Positions 34,836-43,320 of a stretch of 64,000 nt of DNA are shown here, piece after piece (the stretch's first letter is position 1; the number at the start of each line of letters is the position of its first letter). This stretch comes from Butyrivibrio sp. XPD2006. Its GTDB lineage: Bacteria; Bacillota; Clostridia; Lachnospirales; Lachnospiraceae. Both the position numbers and the translations under genes were made by a program. The notes below the pieces were generated by a model that was not told the DNA's origin, made no database searches, and saw only the letters and a list, made by a program, of their open reading frames with translations. The stretch lies in the NCBI RefSeq assembly GCF_000420865.1, contig NZ_ATVT01000003.1, positions 1-64,000 on the forward strand, written 5' to 3'.

Positions 34836-37800
34836 ATGGATACAGTAAAAATATGGGAAGAGCAGGTTGAGATACCTACATACGACATAGGAGAAGCCGA
34901 TATAAATCCGATGTTTCTTGAAAAGAGGGTTTATCAGGGCAGCAGTGGCAAGATATATCCGTATCCTGCAATATCCGACATCAGCAGAGAAAAGAAAAAC
35001 AAGGTCTGGAACGTTGTTTTTCTGGAAAACAGATATCTGAAGATCATGGTGATGCCGGAACTTGGAGGCAGGATTCAGAGAGCACTGGACAAGACAAACG
35101 GCTACGACTTTGTCTATTATAACCATGTGATAAAACCCGCTCTCGTGGGACTTACCGGCCCGTGGATCTCCGGGGGCATAGAGTTTAACTGGCCCCAGCA
35201 TCACAGACCTACGACCTATATGAAGGTTGAGCACAAGATACGCGAAAACACAGACGGATCAAAGAGCCTTCTGCTTGGTGATGTTGACAGGATGTACGGA
35301 ACCAGAGTCATCACTTCCATAACGCTTCGCCCTGGCAGGGCATATATTGAGATTGAAGGCCAGCTCTACAACAGGACGCCTCTTCCGCAGACATTTCTTT
35401 GGTGGGCGAATCCGGCAGTCTCCGTCAATGACAACACCCAGTCGGTTTTCCCGCCGGATGTTCATTCTGTGTATGACCATGGCAAAAGAGCTGTCTCAAG
35501 ATTTCCCATTGCAACAGGGGAGTACTACAAGCACGACTACAGCGCAGGTGTTGATATATCCAGGTACAGAAACATCCCTGTTCCTACATCGTATATGGCT
35601 GAGCACTCGGAATATGATTTTGTTGGCGGATACGACTATGGCAGAGAGGCAGGTCTTTTGCATGTGGCAGATCATCACATATCACCGGGCAAGAAGCAGT
35701 GGACCTGGGGATGCGGAGATTTCGGAAAGGCCTGGGACAGAAATCTCACGGATGAAGACGGCCCGTATATTGAGCTGATGACCGGCATGTACTGCGATAA
35801 TCAGCCGGATTTTGCGTGGCTTGCGCCTTATGAGGAAAAGAAATTCAAGCAGTATTTTATGCCCTACAAAAAGGCAGGCTATATAAAGAATGCGAGCCTT
35901 GATGCGGCTGTTAATCTTGAGGTTGCTCAGGAGGGGATAACGGCCTGGGTTTACGCAACCCGGGAGCTTGCTGATGCAAATATAGTCATCACAGACGAGG
36001 GAAAAGAAATACTAAACGAGAAGGTAAGGCTTTCACCGGATGATGTTTTTGAAAGAAGTATTGCCAGTGCAGGAGCTGACAGTACAAAGGTCAGGATTGC
36101 AGTTTATCATGATGGAAAAGAGCTGGTTGCATATCAGGAAAAGGACTGTGGGATTCCAAAGCTTGCAGAGCCGGCGAAGGCAGCAAAAGCACCAAAGGAC
36201 ATTCTTTCGAATGAAGAGCTGTACCTTACAGGGCTGCACATTGAGCAGTACAGGCATGCCACATATCTTCCGGATGATTATTATCTTGAGGGACTGAAAA
36301 GAGATGACGAGGACAGCCGCATTAACAATGCATACGGAATGCTGCTGCTTCGCAGAGGAGAATTTGAAAAGACAGAGGGGTATTTCAGAAAAGCTATAAA
36401 GAGGCAGACAATGTTAAATCCGAATCCCTGTGACAGCGATAGCTACTATAACCTTGGACTTAGTCTGTTCTATCGGGAGAAATTCGATGAGGCTTATGAC
36501 GCCTTTTACAAGGCAACCTGGAGTAATGCACAGCAGGAGATGGCTTTTTACTATCTTGCAGTCATTGAAGCAAGAAGAGGGTGCTTTGAAGATGCGCTGG
36601 AGCATGTAAGCAGAGGGCTTATAAAGAACAGCGCAAATACTAAGGCAAGAGGCTTAAAGGCTGTTCTGCTGCTTCTTCTGAAAAGAGAAGAAGAGGCACG
36701 CTCTCTTTTGCAGGAAAACCTCCGGATGGACGCATTTGACTTTGTGTCGAGATGTCTTTTGACAGAAACAGATATACCCTTCGGTGAGGAGGCTATAACC
36801 GGGGATATTGAAAACTTCCTGCAGACAGCCAGGGACTTTGCTGAGTTCGGCCTTTATGAGAGGGCGATAAAAGCTCTGGATATGTGCAGACAGGGGAGCC
36901 CTCTTAAATACTACTACATGGCTTTTTATCTGGATAAACTCGGTGAGACCAAAAAGAGCCGGGAAGCGCTGTCCAAAGCGCAGAATGCATCCTTTAAGTA
37001 CTGCTTCCCAAACAAACTCGAGGACATACAGGTGCTTGAAAGATGCATCGAGCTGATGCCCGATGGATCAAAGGCCTATTATTACCTGGGATGTCTTTAC
37101 TATGACAAGCTTGGATATGAGAAGGCTGTAGGACTTTGGGAGAGGTCAAAAGAGCTTGATGACTCTTTCCCGACTTTGCTCAGGAACCTCTCGATAGCAT
37201 ATTATAATAAGTGTGGTGATAAAGACAGTGCAAAGCAATGCATGGAGAGAGCATTTGAGCTTGATCGAAGCGATGCCAGAGTCTTCCTTGAACTGGATCA
37301 GCTATACGCAAGGCTTGGAGTTTCGCCGTCGGAGAGACTTGAGAAGTTTTGCAGGAACATAGACCTCATCGAAAAGAGGGATGACCTCTACACAGAGTAT
37401 GTGACTCTTCTTAACACTTGTGGAAGATATGATGAAGCTCATCAGAAGATAGCTGCCCACAATTTCCGGACCTGGGAAGGGGCTGAGGGCAAGATTACTG
37501 CTCAGTTTAAACTATCTCTTTTTATGCTGGCCAAAAATGAACTTGATAACGGCAAACCTCAAAAGGCAGTCTTACTCATTAACGAGGCCTTGTCCTATCC
37601 TGATAATCTTGGAGAGGGCCGCCTTGAGGGAACCAGGGACAACAACCTGTACTTCCTGTTGGGGCAGTGCTATAAGTCACTTGGAGATGAAACTCGGGCA
37701 AAAGAGTGCTTTGAGAAGGCAACGCTTGGCCGGTCGGAGCCTGCAGGAATGATGTATTACTACGATCAGCCTGCGGACATGATCCTGTTCCAGGGGCTTG

Positions 37801-38099
37801 GCTTTAGGGAGCTTTCTGATGAAACTGCTGCAAATGCAAGGTTTTACAAGCTTATAGATTACGGCGAGTACCACGTTGATGATAAGTTTAAAATGGATTA
37901 TTTCGCTGTTTCAATGCCGGATATGTCAGTGTTTGACTCGGATATGGACATTAAAAACCGGGTGCATTGCTACTATCTCATGGGACTTGGGAAAATGGGA
38001 ACAGGTAACAGAACTGAAGCTGCCAAGTGGTTTGAGAAAGCTCTTTTACTGGACAATAACCATCAGCTTTCTGCATTGTACCTGAAACTGTGTAAGTGA
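34836..38099 (+). CDS. DUF5107 domain protein with C-terminal TPR repeats
   Basis: 1087 residues, cytoplasmic, no signal peptide. Residues ~25-360 form the DUF5107 domain, a beta-rich galactose-mutarotase-like fold, with LKIMVMPELGGRIQRALD, SGGIEFNWPQHHRP and WTWGCGDFGKAWDRN. Residues ~450-1085 are a long array of tetratricopeptide repeats such as SDSYYNLGLSLFYREKFDEA and SKAYYYLGCLYYDKLGYEKA. This architecture is seen beside glycosidases in gut and rumen bacteria, but its reaction is not established; it could be a glycosidase or epimerase. ATG 34836 follows GAGGAG. It forms an operon with the GH2 gene 12 nt downstream. Confidence 0.8.
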   Translation: MDTVKIWEEQVEIPTYDIGEADINPMFLEKRVYQGSSGKIYPYPAISDISREKKNKVWNVVFLENRYLKIMVMPELGGRIQRALDKTNGYDFVYYNHVIKPALVGLTGPWISGGIEFNWPQHHRPTTYMKVEHKIRENTDGSKSLLLGDVDRMYGTRVITSITLRPGRAYIEIEGQLYNRTPLPQTFLWWANPAVSVNDNTQSVFPPDVHSVYDHGKRAVSRFPIATGEYYKHDYSAGVDISRYRNIPVPTSYMAEHSEYDFVGGYDYGREAGLLHVADHHISPGKKQWTWGCGDFGKAWDRNLTDEDGPYIELMTGMYCDNQPDFAWLAPYEEKKFKQYFMPYKKAGYIKNASLDAAVNLEVAQEGITAWVYATRELADANIVITDEGKEILNEKVRLSPDDVFERSIASAGADSTKVRIAVYHDGKELVAYQEKDCGIPKLAEPAKAAKAPKDILSNEELYLTGLHIEQYRHATYLPDDYYLEGLKRDDEDSRINNAYGMLLLRRGEFEKTEGYFRKAIKRQTMLNPNPCDSDSYYNLGLSLFYREKFDEAYDAFYKATWSNAQQEMAFYYLAVIEARRGCFEDALEHVSRGLIKNSANTKARGLKAVLLLLLKREEEARSLLQENLRMDAFDFVSRCLLTETDIPFGEEAITGDIENFLQTARDFAEFGLYERAIKALDMCRQGSPLKYYYMAFYLDKLGETKKSREALSKAQNASFKYCFPNKLEDIQVLERCIELMPDGSKAYYYLGCLYYDKLGYEKAVGLWERSKELDDSFPTLLRNLSIAYYNKCGDKDSAKQCMERAFELDRSDARVFLELDQLYARLGVSPSERLEKFCRNIDLIEKRDDLYTEYVTLLNTCGRYDEAHQKIAAHNFRTWEGAEGKITAQFKLSLFMLAKNELDNGKPQKAVLLINEALSYPDNLGEGRLEGTRDNNLYFLLGQCYKSLGDETRAKECFEKATLGRSEPAGMMYYYDQPADMILFQGLGFRELSDETAANARFYKLIDYGEYHVDDKFKMDYFAVSMPDMSVFDSDMDIKNRVHCYYLMGLGKMGTGNRTEAAKWFEKALLLDNNHQLSALYLKLCK

Positions 38100-38111
38100 T
38101 GGAGAAATATC

Positions 38112-40793
38112 ATGAGGGATTTTAGAAGTCTTTCGGGAAAATGGGATGTGCGCCTTTTGGATGGCAGCACATACAGTGCGCTTCTTCCGGGGACACTGGA
38201 TACAAATAAAATAGGGCATGAGGATAAACTGACGGGTAAGCTCCACCAGGACGAGAACTATGTGGAGAACAAGGCACTTGTGTCGGATGATGTGATTGCT
38301 ACGAGGCTTACAAGGAACAACACCTACGAGGGAAAGGCTTACTTTTCGCGGAGATGGGAAGGTGATGTGCCTGAGGGGAAAAGACTCTTTCTAAAGGCCG
38401 AGAGAGCGAGAGTTTTAAGGCTTTTTGTGGATGGAAAAGAGGTCCGGGCGCAGGCGGGAAGTCTTTCGACTCCGTATGTGTTTGAAGTTACGGATGTGCT
38501 TAATGATGGAGCACTTCTGGAGCTGGTCTCGGATAACAGCTATGAGGATCTTCCCCGGAATGACATCGTCTACTCGTCTGCTGCCACGGATGAGACCCAG
38601 ACTAACTGGAATGGGATCATCGGGGAGTTTGGAACAGAGACTGTCGAGAAGACATTTATTGAAAGTATAAGAGTGTATCCGAGGAAGGATGAAGGCGATG
38701 ATAAGTGGACTCTGGATGTGAGAGCTGTCGTAGATTCTGAGGATGGCTTTGAGGGGAAGCTTGTTCTTGAGTTTAAAGAGCTGTGCATGACCAGGGAGCT
38801 GGATGTTACAGGCGGATCCGGGAAGAGTTTTTTTGAAATCGAGGTAGCCGCTGAAGTGGCAAAGGAACTGCTCTGGGATGAGGAGTGCGGAAAACTGATC
38901 CATGTGAGAGCAAGGCTTTTGGAGGATGAGTTTGAGACTGCTTTTGGCATAAGGTCATTTGAAGATATTGCCGGTCATCTGTGTCTTAACGGCCGCAGGA
39001 TTTTCTTGAGGAGCGAGGCAAACTGCGCGGTATTTCCAGAGACCGGTCATCCGCCAATGGACGTCTCTTCCTGGAAAAAGATAATAAGGACCTACATGGG
39101 CTATGGAGTTAACTGTTTAAGATTTCATTCCCACTGTCCTCCGGAAGCTGCTTTCTGCGCAGCTGATGAGCTTGGAATTCTGATGCAGCCGGAGCTCTCA
39201 CACTGGAACCCGAGGGATGCGTTTTCTGACGAGAAGTCAGCAGCATATTATGAAAAAGAGCTGAGGGAAATCCTTAATGTTTATGCAGACCATCCGTCCT
39301 TTGTTATGCTTACCTTCGGCAACGAATTGCAGGCAAAAGAGGATGGAAAAAAGACCGCGGAAAGGCTACTTGAGTTGTGCCATGATACAGATAAAACCAG
39401 GCTTTTTGCATTTTCTTCAAATGCTTTTTACGGAGAGCAGGGGGCAGATGCTGAGAGTGATTTCTACACTGCTGCTGGCTTTAAGGACCTGCCTATGAGA
39501 GCGACTTTTGCCGGAATGAAGGGGTATCTGAACAATGACTATCCTGACGCAGAGCACGACTACGCAAATACGGTAAAAGAGATCAGGAAGAGCTTCAAAA
39601 AGCCGATATTCAGCTTTGAGGTGGGCCAGTATGAGGTTCTGCCTGATTTTGGAGAAATAGAGGATTTCCGTGGCGTTACAAGAGCCGACAACCTTGAACT
39701 TATAAAGAAAAATGTCACAGAAAAGGGACTCTCCCATGAGTGGACAAGGCGTGTTGAGGCAACCGGAGAACTGGCGCTTCTTTGCTATCGTGAGGAAGTC
39801 GAAGCAGCTCTCAGGACTGAAGAGTACAGCGGAATTTCTCTGTTGGGGCTTCAGGATTTTCCCGGGCAGGGCACAGCTCTTGTCGGAATGCTGAACTCTC
39901 ATCTTAAGGCAAAACCTTATAATTTTGCTGCGCCGGAGAGGTTTAGGAGGTTCTTTAAAGATGCGCTTCCGCTGGCGTTTCTGGATAAGTACACTTATGT
40001 TGATGGCGAAATGTTGAAAGCGGTAGTTAAGCTTGCCAACTATTCTAAGGGAGATATTACAGGAAGGCTTCTCGTAAAGGTGTCAGATGCGGAGAAAGCT
40101 CTTTTGACAAAAGAGTATGACGAAGTAACCTGCAGACAGGGAGAGCTTAGTGAGCTCGGAAAAATAGAGATTGAGTTAGAACTCCCTGAACCTAAGAGAA
40201 ACAGTGAACTTACTCTTAATGTATCCTTTGCAGGATACGATAATTCATACGATATATACGTCTATACGAGGGAGAGCCAAAGCCCTGAGAAACCTGATTC
40301 TGTCTATGAATGCAGGGCATTGGATGATAAGGCAAAGGAAGTCCTTAAGGAAGGCGGGATTGTTTTCCTTGCACCGGATTCCACAAGGCAGGCACTTCCT
40401 GCATCGATAAAAGCCACTTTTTCCACGGACTTCTGGTCAGTCGGAACCTTCAGCTCTCAGGAAGGAAGCATGGGGCTCCTCATAGATGAGAAGCATCCTT
40501 TGTTCAGAAACTTCCCGACGCGGTTTTACCCGGGCTATCAGTGGTTTGTGCAAAGTTCGCAGAGAGCTCTTTTGCTGCCTGAGGGAGTGCGGAGCATAGT
40601 TGCTGTGATGGACTGTTATGCGTATCTTAGGAATATGGGAATGCTACTGGAGTATAGATGCAAGAAGGGAAGGATATTTGTTTCATCCATGGGATTGCAT
40701 AATCTGCTTGAATACCCGGAGTGCAGAGCTCTTTTGACTGCGATATACAGATACCTTGCGTCGGATGAATTTGATCCACAGCAAGAGATGTGA
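38112..40793 (+). CDS. glycoside hydrolase family 2 protein
   Basis: 893 residues, no signal peptide. N-terminal jelly-roll sugar-binding domain (~1-180, with SGKWDVRLLDG and YFSRRWEGDVPEGKRLFLKAER), Ig-like domain (~190-285), TIM barrel (~290-610) with NCLRFHSHCPPEAAFCAADE, then C-terminal beta domains. The likely acid/base Glu is in TFGNEL (~404) and the nucleophile in FSFEVGQYE (~503). It should be a retaining exo-glycosidase, for instance a beta-galactosidase, beta-glucuronidase or beta-mannosidase; specificity is uncertain. The stop codon lies within a repeat copy (TGAGTCA). Confidence 0.88.
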   Translation: MRDFRSLSGKWDVRLLDGSTYSALLPGTLDTNKIGHEDKLTGKLHQDENYVENKALVSDDVIATRLTRNNTYEGKAYFSRRWEGDVPEGKRLFLKAERARVLRLFVDGKEVRAQAGSLSTPYVFEVTDVLNDGALLELVSDNSYEDLPRNDIVYSSAATDETQTNWNGIIGEFGTETVEKTFIESIRVYPRKDEGDDKWTLDVRAVVDSEDGFEGKLVLEFKELCMTRELDVTGGSGKSFFEIEVAAEVAKELLWDEECGKLIHVRARLLEDEFETAFGIRSFEDIAGHLCLNGRRIFLRSEANCAVFPETGHPPMDVSSWKKIIRTYMGYGVNCLRFHSHCPPEAAFCAADELGILMQPELSHWNPRDAFSDEKSAAYYEKELREILNVYADHPSFVMLTFGNELQAKEDGKKTAERLLELCHDTDKTRLFAFSSNAFYGEQGADAESDFYTAAGFKDLPMRATFAGMKGYLNNDYPDAEHDYANTVKEIRKSFKKPIFSFEVGQYEVLPDFGEIEDFRGVTRADNLELIKKNVTEKGLSHEWTRRVEATGELALLCYREEVEAALRTEEYSGISLLGLQDFPGQGTALVGMLNSHLKAKPYNFAAPERFRRFFKDALPLAFLDKYTYVDGEMLKAVVKLANYSKGDITGRLLVKVSDAEKALLTKEYDEVTCRQGELSELGKIEIELELPEPKRNSELTLNVSFAGYDNSYDIYVYTRESQSPEKPDSVYECRALDDKAKEVLKEGGIVFLAPDSTRQALPASIKATFSTDFWSVGTFSSQEGSMGLLIDEKHPLFRNFPTRFYPGYQWFVQSSQRALLLPEGVRSIVAVMDCYAYLRNMGMLLEYRCKKGRIFVSSMGLHNLLEYPECRALLTAIYRYLASDEFDPQQEM

Positions 40794-40866
40794 GTCAATG
40801 GGTGAGTCAATGGGGACGTTTCAGTTTGACTCAAAATGAGTCAGTGGGGACGGTTCTCTTTGACTC
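40791..40866 (+). repeat. tandem REP-like GGGGAC repeats
   Basis: Two full units (40803-40833 and 40837-40866) of the form TGAGTCA-N-TGGGGACG...TTTGACTC, each bounded by inverted TGAGTCA/TGACTCA ends, plus a truncated copy at 40791-40802 that supplies the GH2 stop codon. The TGGGGACG core recurs in the inverted repeat at 53348-53451. It resembles REP-type elements moved by IS200-like transposases; no transposase is in the window. Confidence 0.7.
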
Positions 40867-40871
40867 CTATT

Positions 40872-41005
40872 AGCCCCGCATCTCAGAGATTGTAACACAT
40901 AAAATCACCGGAGCCAAAGGCTGCCCGGGCACCAAAAAGCGGCGCCAAGCGTACTGTCCTTTGACTCCGGTGTTTTTATGTGTATTAAGGTCATTAAGCG
41001 GGGCT
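40872..41005. repeat. large nested palindrome, MITE-like or terminator
   Basis: Four nested arm pairs: AGCCCCGC/GCGGGGCT (40872-40879 with 40998-41005), ACACATAAAA/TTTTATGTGT (40895-40904 with 40974-40983), CACCGGAG/CTCCGGTG (40906-40913 with 40965-40972) and CCAAAGG/CCTTTG. The centre has the palindrome TGCCCGGGCA (40922-40931). No ORF is inside. It may be a non-autonomous mobile element; the inner stem plus T run could also end transcription after GH2. Confidence 0.7.
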
Positions 41006-41059
41006 GGCATATGGGGATTGTGGCTAGTTGTGCTTCTTGAGGCAGGGTGAGCTATGAGA

Positions 41060-41342
41060 AGTCATGTTATTTGGAGAAAATGCGCTGAGCATGACTGGTG
41101 AAATTGACAAAGTCATGTTTTATTAAGAATTTATTCATAGCATGACTTTGAGGGGAGCAGAAAGTCATGTTATAGCAATTTTTTGTACTGAGCATGACTT
41201 TGTGGTCATGTTTTTTGGTGAAATCTGCAGGCACATGACTTTTTGCAGATTATTTATCATGTTTTTTTCGAAAATCTTATAAAACATGATTTGGCTAAAA
41301 ACGTGAGTCATGTGAATTGACATTTTTTGGCAGAACATGACT
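41060..41342. repeat. array of six AGTCATG...CATGACT inverted-repeat units
   Basis: Six units, each an AGTCATG arm and a CATGACT arm 35-41 bp end to end: 41060-41096, 41109-41149, 41161-41201, 41204-41240, 41256-41290 and 41306-41342. Units 2 and 3 have nine-base arms (AAAGTCATG/CATGACTTT). Unit 5 reads ATCATGTTTT/AAAACATGAT. Gaps between units are 2-15 bp. The region is AT-rich and has no ORF. AATCTGCA/TGCAGATT (41222-41229 with 41244-41251) forms an extra overlapping hairpin. It lies directly upstream of the ECF sigma gene; function unknown. Confidence 0.85.
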
Positions 41343-41469
41343 GTAGTGCATCAAATAACGCATATTTGTTGACGGGGTCGCTCTGCTACAGAAAATATTT
41401 ATTTCTTGCCGCACATTTTATATGATTAATTCGTTATACATTACAGAGGGAGGTGAAAGACAACAATCC

Positions 41470-41925
41470 ATGGATATAGAAGAACAGTACGACAAAATAT
41501 TTCGCTTCTGCTACTACAGAGTTCACAATACAGATATTGCGCAGGATCTTACCCAGGAAACCTTTCTTCGCTTCATGAACAGTGACTATAAAGAGCGCGG
41601 TGAGCAGATGCGCTATCTTTACACAATCGCCAGGAACCTCTGCATTGATGAAAGCAGGAAAGCAAGGACAACGGATCTTCCCGAGGATTATTCAGATGAA
41701 GGCAGCGGATCTGATGACCTGATCAGAAAGATCGAAGTAAACCAGGCACTTGATAAAATGCCGGAAGAAGACAGAGAACTTCTCATTCTACGGTACATGA
41801 ACGAGGTACCACTTTCAGATATCTGCAAGATAATGGGTGTTTCAAGATTCGCCCTGTACAGGAAACTCAATTCTGTAAAAAGAGATTTTATAAAGCTGAT
41901 GGAAGGAGGTAGTTTCCATGAGTAA
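41470..41925 (+). CDS. ECF-type RNA polymerase sigma factor
   Basis: 151 residues. Region 2 contains IFRFCYYRVHNTDIAQDLTQETFLRFM and RYLYTIARNLCIDESRK; region 4 contains MPEEDRELLILRYMNEVPLSDICKIMGVS and RFALYRKLNSVKRDF. There is no region 3. ATG 41470 is likely, although GGGAGGTG lies 15 bases away, which is far; an ATG at 41422 has no site. It overlaps the membrane protein gene by eight bases, so sigma and the probable anti-sigma are coupled. TTGACG near 41369 may be part of its promoter. Confidence 0.88.
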   Translation: MDIEEQYDKIFRFCYYRVHNTDIAQDLTQETFLRFMNSDYKERGEQMRYLYTIARNLCIDESRKARTTDLPEDYSDEGSGSDDLIRKIEVNQALDKMPEEDRELLILRYMNEVPLSDICKIMGVSRFALYRKLNSVKRDFIKLMEGGSFHE

Positions 41926-42631
41926 AGACATAAGAAAGATGATGGCGGATGCATCGCCAAAGCCCGATATGGTCGGGAAGGATGCTTTCATAAGGGCATA
42001 CAGGAAAAAGACTGAACGGACTGAGCTTAGTGTCTTTGACATTATAAAAAGTCAGTTCTCATATATCAAACTGCCGGTATGGCTTGTTTCAATCGCTGCA
42101 CTTATTGTTGCAATCTTTGGAATCAACCTGAACAGGGAAACGGTCTTTGTGGTGGCAGCCATAATGCCCTTTGTGTCGGCGATTGCGGTTTTTGACTCCA
42201 TGCGCTCCAGAATGTACGGAATGGAGGAGCTGGAGGGAGTAACAAGGATTTCCGGAAGAGGAATACTTCTGGCAAGATTCATCTGCATTGGGGCAGTGCA
42301 TATAGTTCTTTTACTGGTGCTCTCAATTGTTGTGGGAAGCAGCAGCGGATATGGTTATGCCATGACCGGAGCCATTATTACTCTGCCGTATCTCATATCT
42401 TCGATAGCAAGCATGATCATTGAGAGAACAGAGATTGGAAGGGAAAATGCATTTGGCTGCATTCTGGTCTCTGTCATGACATCGGTTATGATACTGGCCA
42501 TAAAGGATGAGAAAGCTCTTTTCGCAGCAAAATACAGATGGATATGGCTTGAGATGCTTGCTGTTTTTGTGGCTCTTGAGTGTATCCAGATTAAAAAGAC
42601 ATTTCGTTTGGAGGAGTATCAATGGAACTGA
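41918..42631 (+). CDS. membrane protein, probable anti-sigma factor
   Basis: 237 residues. A ~45-residue charged cytoplasmic N-terminus (with KDAFIRAYRKKTE) is followed by about six hydrophobic segments. No zinc-binding ZAS motif (HxxxCxxC) is present, so it is not a classical anti-sigma. The role is inferred from its overlap with the ECF sigma gene and from similar sigma/membrane-protein/ABC arrangements. It overlaps the ATPase gene by 10 bases and could instead be a third ABC exporter subunit. Confidence 0.6.
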   Translation: MSKDIRKMMADASPKPDMVGKDAFIRAYRKKTERTELSVFDIIKSQFSYIKLPVWLVSIAALIVAIFGINLNRETVFVVAAIMPFVSAIAVFDSMRSRMYGMEELEGVTRISGRGILLARFICIGAVHIVLLLVLSIVVGSSSGYGYAMTGAIITLPYLISSIASMIIERTEIGRENAFGCILVSVMTSVMILAIKDEKALFAAKYRWIWLEMLAVFVALECIQIKKTFRLEEYQWN

Positions 42632-43320
42632 AAATTGATCGCATAACTAAGCAGTATAAGAATAAGATTGCGGTAGACAGGCTCTCTTTTACCCTGGGGA
42701 AAGGCGTGACAGGGCTTCTGGGAGCTAACGGCGCAGGAAAGACCACGCTTATGAGGATGATCTGCGGGATTCTGATGCCGACAAGCGGAGATATCACCTA
42801 TGATGGGGCGAGTGTTTCAGAGGAGCGTTACCGCGATGTGCTGGGGTATCTGCCTCAGGATTTTGGGTATTATCCGGAGTTTAGCGGAAGAGATTTTCTT
42901 ATGTATTTCTCTGCGCTTAAAGGACTTGATAAAAAAGCTGCCAGGGCAAGGACTGAGGAACTTCTTGGAGTTGTGGGGCTTTCTGATGTGGCGGGGAAAA
43001 AGATAAGAACCTATTCCGGCGGAATGAAGCAGCGCCTTGGAATAGCCCAGGCTCTTATAAACAGGCCGGAAGTTCTGATCCTTGATGAGCCGACCGCCGG
43101 CCTTGACCCCAAGGAGAGAGTGCGATTCAGGAACCTGATCGAAGAAATTGGAAAAGAAAGTATAGTTCTTTTGTCGACGCACATAGTATCTGACATTGAG
43201 CATATAGCTGACAAGGTTATCATGATGAGATCCGGTCAGATCATCTGGCAGGGACCGTGGGGAGAGGAAGATGGAAGTCTTGAGGACTTCTATCTGAAGG
43301 AATTCGGAGAGGAGAATTAA
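42622..43320 (+). CDS. ABC transporter ATP-binding protein
   Basis: 232 residues. Walker A GANGAGKTT (~35-43), Q-loop YLPQDFGYYPEFS, signature YSGGMKQR, Walker B VLILDEPTAGLD, H-loop STHIVSDIEH. The YLPQ-type Q-loop and GMKQ signature fit the drug/bacteriocin export (CcmA/NatA) class. It is energised together with the permease that follows. Confidence 0.92.
   Translation: MELKIDRITKQYKNKIAVDRLSFTLGKGVTGLLGANGAGKTTLMRMICGILMPTSGDITYDGASVSEERYRDVLGYLPQDFGYYPEFSGRDFLMYFSALKGLDKKAARARTEELLGVVGLSDVAGKKIRTYSGGMKQRLGIAQALINRPEVLILDEPTAGLDPKERVRFRNLIEEIGKESIVLLSTHIVSDIEHIADKVIMMRSGQIIWQGPWGEEDGSLEDFYLKEFGEEN

Noticed and set aside
38415..38950. Reverse-strand ORFs inside the GH2 gene, and similar reverse frames across most genes
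   Set aside because: They lie opposite well-supported genes, lack ribosome binding sites and have unnatural composition.
41060..41342. CRISPR array
   Set aside because: The repeats are 7-9 bp, alternate in orientation and enclose centres of variable, partly similar sequence; there is no 23-37 bp direct repeat and no cas gene.
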